Shown in pieces: positions 5,453 through 9,735 of a DNA stretch of 9,735 nt. Both the position numbers and the translations under genes were made by a program. Source of the stretch: Thiomargarita sp. (GTDB taxonomy: Bacteria > Pseudomonadota > Gammaproteobacteria > Beggiatoales > Beggiatoaceae); the NCBI GenBank assembly GCA_023144675.1, contig JAGLFE010000391.1, positions 1 through 9,735 of the forward strand, written 5' to 3'. The notes under the pieces were generated by a model. The model saw only the letters and a program-made list of their open reading frames with translations. It was not told the DNA's origin and searched no databases. Every line of letters starts with the position of its first letter. The first letter of the stretch is position 1.

Positions 5453-6256
5453 ATGCCCATTTTTTACAAACATCCTTTAGCACGTTCAAAACCAAAGCTT
5501 GTGCCTGTTGTTATGAAAATTCGGCAACATAATCCTTGGCTATGTCCAATTTCAATAGTATTAATTATTATTATATTAACTATAGTTGCTTTATTATTGT
5601 GGAAGAATAGTATACAAGCGTTAAAAGAAAATCGACATTTTATAATAAAACAACAATTAGTTAAAATAGATAAAATTAATCAACAATTTCAAAATGCTCA
5701 AATTGAAAAAGCTTATTTAATTGACCAAAATAAAAAACTAAATAAGCAACTAACCAAAATAATAGCAACTACCCAAATTAATCAAAAAAATTATGCAAAA
5801 GTATTACAATCTTTAAGTCAATCGCAAAATAAAAATCAAGATTTAATTGAAGAACTTACTTTTTATCAACGCCTATTAACAACACCTAAAGCTATGTTGG
5901 ATAAAAAACAAGGCATTAAAATTGCTAGTTTTGAATTAAACGTTACTGAAAAAGTGAATTATTATACTTATAAACTAATATTAACGCAATGGACCAAAGA
6001 TATTAAACTTGCGGAAGGTAAGATAAAAATTTATTTAGTCGGCGATATGCAAGAGCAAATAAAAGGTCTAAATAAAATTACTGAAAAAACTATTCAAATT
6101 TTATCTTATCAATTTATCTATTTTCAACGATTTATAGGTGAATTTAAATTACCAGCGAAATTTATGCCTAAAAATTTAACTATTCACTTAATTACGAAAC
6201 AACAAGTTGATAAAACACATTTTAAATGGAAAGAATTAATAAAAAGGAGCTATTAA
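5453..6256 (+). CDS. DUF6776-like inner-membrane protein with coiled coil
   Basis: The 267-residue protein has a basic cytoplasmic N-terminus, one transmembrane helix (about residues 32-50), a long Gln/Asn/Lys-rich coiled coil (about 53-136), the ELTFYQRLL motif (134-142) and a beta-rich C-terminal domain (about 154-262) with YYTYKLILTQ (170-179), YFQRFIGEFKLP (223-234) and a terminal FKW. This layout matches what I recall of gammaproteobacterial DUF6776 proteins, usually coded directly before a bactofilin. The C-terminal part is probably periplasmic. Molecular function is not established. The stop is one base before the bactofilin ATG and the bactofilin ribosome binding site lies inside this gene, so the two are co-translated. 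No good Shine-Dalgarno precedes the ATG at 5453; an internal ATG at 5513 (Met21) is no better. Confidence 0.82.
   Translation: MPIFYKHPLARSKPKLVPVVMKIRQHNPWLCPISIVLIIIILTIVALLLWKNSIQALKENRHFIIKQQLVKIDKINQQFQNAQIEKAYLIDQNKKLNKQLTKIIATTQINQKNYAKVLQSLSQSQNKNQDLIEELTFYQRLLTTPKAMLDKKQGIKIASFELNVTEKVNYYTYKLILTQWTKDIKLAEGKIKIYLVGDMQEQIKGLNKITEKTIQILSYQFIYFQRFIGEFKLPAKFMPKNLTIHLITKQQVDKTHFKWKELIKRSY
6245..6249 (+). promoter_or_regulatory. Bactofilin ribosome binding site inside the upstream gene
   Basis: AGGAG lies eight bases before the bactofilin ATG (6258) and within the last codons of the DUF6776-like gene, whose TAA ends at 6256. The arrangement favours translational coupling of the two proteins. 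Confidence 0.75.
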
Positions 6257-6257
6257 T

Positions 6258-6695
6258 ATGTTTAATAATAGGAAAAAAATTACCCAAATTGACTCATTAA
6301 TTGGTCAACAAACTAACATTAAAGGTGAAATTAAATTTACTGGAGGATTACATATTGATGGTAATATTGTAGGCAACGTTATTTCAGAAGTAAGCGATTC
6401 TGATGCAGTATTAACTTTAAGTGAACAAGGTAGTATTCACGGCGATGTGCGAGTACCAAATATCATTTTAAATGGTAAAGTATTAGGTAATATATATTCT
6501 CAAGAGCATATAGAATTAGCAGTTAAGGCAAGAGTTACGGGCAATGTTTACTATAATGTAATTGAAATGGCGACTGGTGCAGAAGTGAATGGAAGTTTAA
6601 TACATGCTGTAGATATGAGCTGTCAACCAGCATTACCTATTGAACATAAACCAAATAAAAAGCAAGAAACTTCTTCAGTCAATACAACAGAATAA
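6258..6695 (+). CDS. Bactofilin (polymer-forming cytoskeletal protein)
   Basis: The 145-residue protein has a short basic N-terminus, a central bactofilin (DUF583) domain at about residues 12-118, and a polar disordered tail. The domain shows short repeating hydrophobic/glycine strands of a right-handed beta-helix: IKGEIKFTGGLHIDGNIVGNV (21-41), GSIHGDVRVPNIILNGKVLGNI, then ARVTGNVYYNVIEMATGAEVNGSL. Bactofilins polymerise without nucleotide into filaments or membrane-bound sheets, and in other bacteria help localise envelope enzymes, stalks or polarity factors. Pairing with the DUF6776-like membrane protein suggests that the latter anchors it, but that is inference. In many gammaproteobacteria erpA follows this pair; here ispE follows instead. 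Confidence 0.93.
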   Translation: MFNNRKKITQIDSLIGQQTNIKGEIKFTGGLHIDGNIVGNVISEVSDSDAVLTLSEQGSIHGDVRVPNIILNGKVLGNIYSQEHIELAVKARVTGNVYYNVIEMATGAEVNGSLIHAVDMSCQPALPIEHKPNKKQETSSVNTTE

Positions 6696-6749
6696 TAATT
6701 CCTAATTAGTTAATCGTAAATAAAATAATTAATATTAATTTAAATAATT

Positions 6750-7577
6750 GTGGTTTCAACGACTTCCTTAGCACCAGCTAAATTAAATTTATTTTTACAT
6801 ATTACTTCACGCCGAGCAGACGGCTATCATTGCTTGCAAACAATTTTTCAAATTATTGACTATTGTGATATTTTACATTTTACAATTCGGAATGATGCTC
6901 AATTATTATGCCATTACGATACGGTTGATATACCATCAGAACAAGATTTGGTCTTGAAAGCAGCCAATTCACTTCGAGAATATAGTGGTAACCAATCATT
7001 AGGTATTTCAATAGAAGTTGAGAAGAAAATACCAATTGGTGGTGGTTTAGGCGGTGGTAGTTCTGATGCAGCGACAACATTATTAACTTTAAATAAAATT
7101 TGGCAATTAAATTTATCTTATGCTATACTTAACCAAATTGGACTAAAGTTAGGTGCAGATGTACCAGTTTTTATACAAGGACATACTGCTTGGGCTGAAG
7201 GAATTGGTGAACAATTAAGTCCAATTAAATTAGATGAAAAATGGTATTTAATTATCAAACCTGATTGCCAAGTTTCAACTGCTGAAATTTTTAATGCAAA
7301 AAACTTGACACGTGATACATTAACTGTTAATATAAATAATTATTTAGCAGGAACGACAAAAAATGTATTTGAAGACATTGTTTTAGAGCGTTATCCAGCA
7401 ATAAAAGTTACATTTGATTGGTTACAGCAATATAAAAAAGCTCATTTAACTGGAACTGGAGCTTGTTTATTTGCCGAATTTAATAACCAACAAGAAGCAA
7501 ATATTATATTAAATAAATTACCTATTCAATGGCATGGTTTTGTTGCCCAAGGTAAACAGATTTCTCCAGTTTTATAA
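6750..7577 (+). CDS. ispE: 4-diphosphocytidyl-2-C-methyl-D-erythritol kinase
   Basis: This GHMP-family kinase phosphorylates CDP-methylerythritol with ATP in the MEP pathway to isoprenoid precursors, in the cytosol. The 275 residues (E. coli 283) include APAKLNLFL (8-16) with catalytic Lys11, RRADGYH (21-27), the ATP loop PIGGGLGGGSSDAA (95-108), GADVPVF (135-141) with catalytic Asp137, and the C-terminal TGTGA (234-238). The start is the GTG at 6750: an in-frame TAA at 6741 rules out anything upstream, and the resulting N-terminus matches the family. No Shine-Dalgarno is visible. It lies 54 bases after bactofilin and 38 bases before tRNA-Gln. lolB, which often precedes ispE in gammaproteobacteria, is not here. 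Confidence 0.96.
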   Translation: MVSTTSLAPAKLNLFLHITSRRADGYHCLQTIFQIIDYCDILHFTIRNDAQLLCHYDTVDIPSEQDLVLKAANSLREYSGNQSLGISIEVEKKIPIGGGLGGGSSDAATTLLTLNKIWQLNLSYAILNQIGLKLGADVPVFIQGHTAWAEGIGEQLSPIKLDEKWYLIIKPDCQVSTAEIFNAKNLTRDTLTVNINNYLAGTTKNVFEDIVLERYPAIKVTFDWLQQYKKAHLTGTGACLFAEFNNQQEANIILNKLPIQWHGFVAQGKQISPVL

Positions 7578-7615
7578 GATAAAAGTAAAATTTTAAATTT
7601 ATCCTACCTATTAAT

Positions 7616-7690
7616 TGGGGTATAGCCAAGTGGTAAGGCACAGGGTTTTGATCCCTGCATTCCCAGGTTCGAATCCTGGTACCCCAGCCA
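7616..7690 (+). tRNA. tRNA-Gln (anticodon TTG)
   Basis: The cloverleaf is complete. The acceptor arm TGGGGTA (7616-7622) pairs with TACCCCA (7680-7686). The anticodon stem CAGGG/CCCTG (7641-7645/7653-7657) encloses loop TTTTGAT with anticodon TTG at 7648-7650. The T arm CCAGG/CCTGG carries TTCGAAT, the D arm reads GCCAAGTGGTAAGGC, and G7687 is the discriminator, followed by an encoded CCA (7688-7690). Its place between ispE and prs is conserved in gammaproteobacteria, and it is probably processed from a common transcript. Confidence 0.98.
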
Positions 7691-7709
7691 CCTTATTTTT
7701 TATTTTCTA

Positions 7710-8684
7710 ATGAATCCTGTAAATGTTTCGGATATAGCTAGCCGATTAATGATTTTTACAGGCAATGCTAATCCTGTTTTAGCCTCTGCTATTGCCTCAC
7801 ATCTTAAATTACCTCTTGGAAAAGCCTTAGTTGATCGTTTTAGTGATAACGAAATTAGGGTAGAAATTCACGAAAATGTTCGTGGTAAAGATGTTTTCAT
7901 TATCCAGCCAACTTGTATGCCTACTAATGATCATTTAATGGAATTATTAGTATTAGTTGATGCCGTTAGAAGGGCTTCCGCTGGTCGAGTAACAACAGTT
8001 ATTCCTTATTTTGGTTATTCTCGTCAAGATCGCCGTACCCGTTCTGCACGTGTTCCTATTACAGCCAAAGTTGTGGCGGATATGATTACCACCGTCGGCA
8101 CTGATCGAGTATTAACCGTTGATTTGCATGCCGATCAAATTCAAGGTTTTTTCGATTTACCAGTTGATAATGTCTATGCTTCCCCGATTTTAGTCAGTGA
8201 TATTTGGCGAAGGAAATATCCTAATTTATTGGTTGTTTCTCCAGATGTTGGTGGTGTTGTGCGGGCAAGAGCTTTGGCTAAACAATTAGATGATGCCGAA
8301 TTAGCTATTATTGATAAACGCCGTCCACGTCCCAATGAATCCATTGTTATGAATATTATTGGTGAAGTCAAGGATCGGACTTGTATTATCATTGATGATA
8401 TGGTTGATACGGCTGGTACCTTGTGTGAAGCTGCGGATGCTTTGAAAAAAAATGGAGCGGCTAAAGTAGTTGCTTATTGCACACATCCGATTTTATCTGG
8501 CAAAGCAGTACAAAATATTACTAATTCACAATTAGACGAATTAGTGGTAACTGATACCATTCCACTAAAACCAGAAGCCACTGTTTGCTATAAAATTCGA
8601 CAATTAACCTTGGCTGAAATGTTAGCGGAAACCATACGACGAATCAGTGAAGAAGAATCCGTCAGTTCATTGTTTATGGAATAA
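7710..8684 (+). CDS. prs: Ribose-phosphate pyrophosphokinase (PRPP synthetase)
   Basis: This cytosolic class I enzyme transfers pyrophosphate from ATP to ribose-5-phosphate, giving PRPP for purine, pyrimidine, NAD, histidine and tryptophan synthesis. The 324 residues contain FTGNANP (16-22), FSDNEIRVE (44-52), PYFGYSRQDRR with RSARVPITAK (99-120; the flexible ATP loop), DLHADQIQGFF (138-148) with the metal/ATP histidine His140, SPDVGGVVRA (177-186), and the PRPP loop DDMVDTAGT (229-237). The N-terminus is about ten residues longer than E. coli Prs, as in several gammaproteobacteria; Met14 (7749) is the alternative start. Neither start has a clear Shine-Dalgarno. It begins 19 bases after the tRNA CCA end, so transcription must pass through the tRNA or begin in ispE. 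Confidence 0.97.
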   Translation: MNPVNVSDIASRLMIFTGNANPVLASAIASHLKLPLGKALVDRFSDNEIRVEIHENVRGKDVFIIQPTCMPTNDHLMELLVLVDAVRRASAGRVTTVIPYFGYSRQDRRTRSARVPITAKVVADMITTVGTDRVLTVDLHADQIQGFFDLPVDNVYASPILVSDIWRRKYPNLLVVSPDVGGVVRARALAKQLDDAELAIIDKRRPRPNESIVMNIIGEVKDRTCIIIDDMVDTAGTLCEAADALKKNGAAKVVAYCTHPILSGKAVQNITNSQLDELVVTDTIPLKPEATVCYKIRQLTLAEMLAETIRRISEEESVSSLFME

Positions 8685-8712
8685 TATTACCTAATAATTA
8701 ACTTAATATTTT

Positions 8713-8742
8713 ATATACTTTTGGTCGCGAAGGTATATTTTT
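8713..8742 (+). terminator. Hairpin with T tract between prs and rplY
   Basis: An 11-pair stem with two wobble pairs runs from ATATAC (8713-8718) to GTATAT (8733-8738), closing on a four-base GTCG loop, and is followed by T8738-8742. It looks like a partial terminator or attenuator within the prs-rplY unit. The outer stem is A/T-rich, so its strength is doubtful. Confidence 0.45.
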
Positions 8743-8770
8743 AACTTAACTTTATCTTTTAAAAAAAATT

Positions 8771-9415
8771 ATGAAAAACTTTGAATTAAACGCACAAGTA
8801 CGAACTGAAAGAGGAACGAGTGCGAGCCGCCGCCTACGTCATGCTGGACATTTACCTGCTATTGTATATGGTGCTGGAAAAGAATCAGTTTCCTTAACAT
8901 TATCTCATAATGAATTTTCAAAAGCTTTACAACATGAAAGTTTTTATACTAAAATATTAACTCTTAATATTGGCGAACAAACAGAAAGGGTAGTATTAAA
9001 AGATTTACAGCGTCATCCTTTTCGTCCTACGATTTTGCATGCGGATTTACAACGAGTTAGTGAAACTCATAAATTACACATGCGCATTCCTATACATTTT
9101 ATTAATGAAGATAAATGTTTAGGAGTTAAACAACAGGGCGGAATTATTTCACATCATATTTCTGAGCTGGAAATACATTGTTTGCCTAAAGATTTACCTG
9201 AATTTATTGAAATTGATTTAGAAAACGTTAATTTAAATCAAATTGTCCATCTTATTCATTTAGAATTGCCTGAAGGTGTTGAATTAGCAACCAAAGCTTC
9301 AATGCTTAAAACTCCAGTTGTTTCTGTACATATTCCAAAAGGTACTCAAGCAGAAGATGAAGAAGGTGAAGAGAGTAGTGAAGAACAAGGAACAGAACCA
9401 ACAGAACAATCATAA
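8771..9415 (+). CDS. rplY: 50S ribosomal protein L25/TL5/Ctc
   Basis: The protein binds 5S rRNA in the large ribosomal subunit. The 214 residues are of the long (TL5/CTC) form rather than the short E. coli L25. The N-terminal 5S-binding domain (about 1-95) has RTERGTSASRRLRHAGHLPAI and VYGAGKE (11-38), then LKDLQRHPFRPTILHADLQRV (76-96). The C-terminal beta domain (about 100-190) follows, and a strongly acidic tail (194-214, Glu-rich) ends it. The ATG at 8771 matches the family start but has no Shine-Dalgarno. It lies 86 bases after prs, the usual neighbour. pth, usually next in this block, is replaced by a hicA-like remnant. Confidence 0.96.
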   Translation: MKNFELNAQVRTERGTSASRRLRHAGHLPAIVYGAGKESVSLTLSHNEFSKALQHESFYTKILTLNIGEQTERVVLKDLQRHPFRPTILHADLQRVSETHKLHMRIPIHFINEDKCLGVKQQGGIISHHISELEIHCLPKDLPEFIEIDLENVNLNQIVHLIHLELPEGVELATKASMLKTPVVSVHIPKGTQAEDEEGEESSEEQGTEPTEQS

Positions 9416-9475
9416 TTTTGGGTCTTTTTTGAGCTGCGAGTATATAACAACGCTATTTTGTAGTACTGTTTGATA

Positions 9476-9717
9476 ATGAAAAACAAACACAAAAAAACGC
9501 TTAAATTAATTTTCTCACATCCAGTAAGTGGTAATATTAAATGGCGTGATATTGAGGCATTGTTAATTGCTCTCGGTGCTGAATTGATTGAACAAGAAAG
9601 TTCTCGTATTGAGGTATTTCTATTTGGTGAAGTTCGGTATTTCATCGCCCACATCCAAGTCCTGATACTGATAAAGGGGCAATAGCAAACATTCGCCAAT
9701 GGTTTAAAAAGAATTAA
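9476..9717 (+). pseudogene. hicA: HicA-family mRNA interferase toxin, frameshifted
   Basis: The frame from ATG 9476 reads MKNKHKKTLKLIF, then NIKWRDIEALLIALGAE and RIEVFLFGEVRYF, the N-terminal dsRNA-binding-like fold of HicA toxins. After residue 56 this frame leaves the family and stops at 9685. The frame one base earlier, from 9643, carries the expected C-terminus HRPHPSPDTDKGAIANIR... and ends at TAA 9715-9717. Adding one T to the TTT run at 9640-9642 joins the halves into an 80-residue protein, the normal HicA size. HicA toxins cleave mRNA and are held by HicB. No Shine-Dalgarno is visible; a TTG at 9470 is a less likely start. The lesion may be real decay or a one-base sequencing or assembly error. 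Confidence 0.85.
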
Positions 9718-9725
9718 GTAACACC

Positions 9726-9735
9726 ATGATGAATG
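9726..9735 (+). CDS. Possible start of hicB antitoxin, cut by the window end
   Basis: ATGATGAAT lies eight bases after the restored hicA stop. HicB normally follows HicA closely and often begins Met-(Met)-Asn, so these may be the first codons of the antitoxin. Only three codons are visible, so this rests on context alone. Confidence 0.3.

Noticed and set aside
8174..8486. Minus-strand open frames inside prs, and similar ones inside glmS, ispE and rplY.
   Set aside because: They are antisense shadows of strongly conserved genes and have no start signals or recognisable motifs.

Overview
The window looks like a low-GC gammaproteobacterial chromosome segment. Coding DNA is visibly A+T-rich and intergenic DNA more so. 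The main support is the order ispE, tRNA-Gln(TTG), prs, rplY, which is a conserved gammaproteobacterial block. A DUF6776-type membrane protein directly followed by a bactofilin, a class-3 glutaredoxin and a Gram-negative OmpA-type protein agree with this. Decayed toxin-antitoxin genes and small transposon derivatives would suit a genome such as those of the filamentous sulfur oxidisers (Thiotrichales/Beggiatoaceae), but that placement is inference.

Layout. (1) 1-757, minus strand: a decayed two-gene toxin-antitoxin-like operon. The antitoxin-like gene is split by a 213-bp non-autonomous element (516-728) with 16-bp terminal inverted repeats and an exact 8-bp target duplication. Removing the element and one duplication copy restores a good Shine-Dalgarno, an ATG and an open frame. 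That frame then meets a nonsense codon. The downstream toxin-like gene is itself cut by a second related element end at 1-21. (2) 758-1407: A+T-rich DNA holding the operon promoter and a few hairpins. (3) 1408-2185: a 64-residue protein of unknown function, a strongly structured intergenic region, and grxC. (4) 2186-3540: a promoter and long leader, an OmpA-family lipid-free periplasmic protein with calcium-binding-type repeats but no barrel, and a clear rho-independent terminator. (5) 3593-6695: glmS, a DUF6776-like protein and a bactofilin, all on the plus strand. (6) 6750-9415: ispE, tRNA-Gln, prs and rplY. (7) 9476-9735: a hicA-like toxin gene broken by a one-base frameshift, and what may be the first codons of its hicB partner.

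How the genes relate. GlmS makes glucosamine-6-phosphate for peptidoglycan and lipopolysaccharide. The OmpA-like protein binds peptidoglycan, and bactofilin forms cytoskeletal scaffolds that often organise envelope synthesis, so the centre of the window has a cell-envelope theme. IspE (isoprenoid precursors), Prs (PRPP for nucleotides), L25 and tRNA-Gln are housekeeping. Both flanks carry eroded toxin-antitoxin loci. No intact novel multi-gene system is visible. The best-supported unusual item is the small mobile element caught inside the antitoxin-like gene, together with the reconstructable history of that operon.
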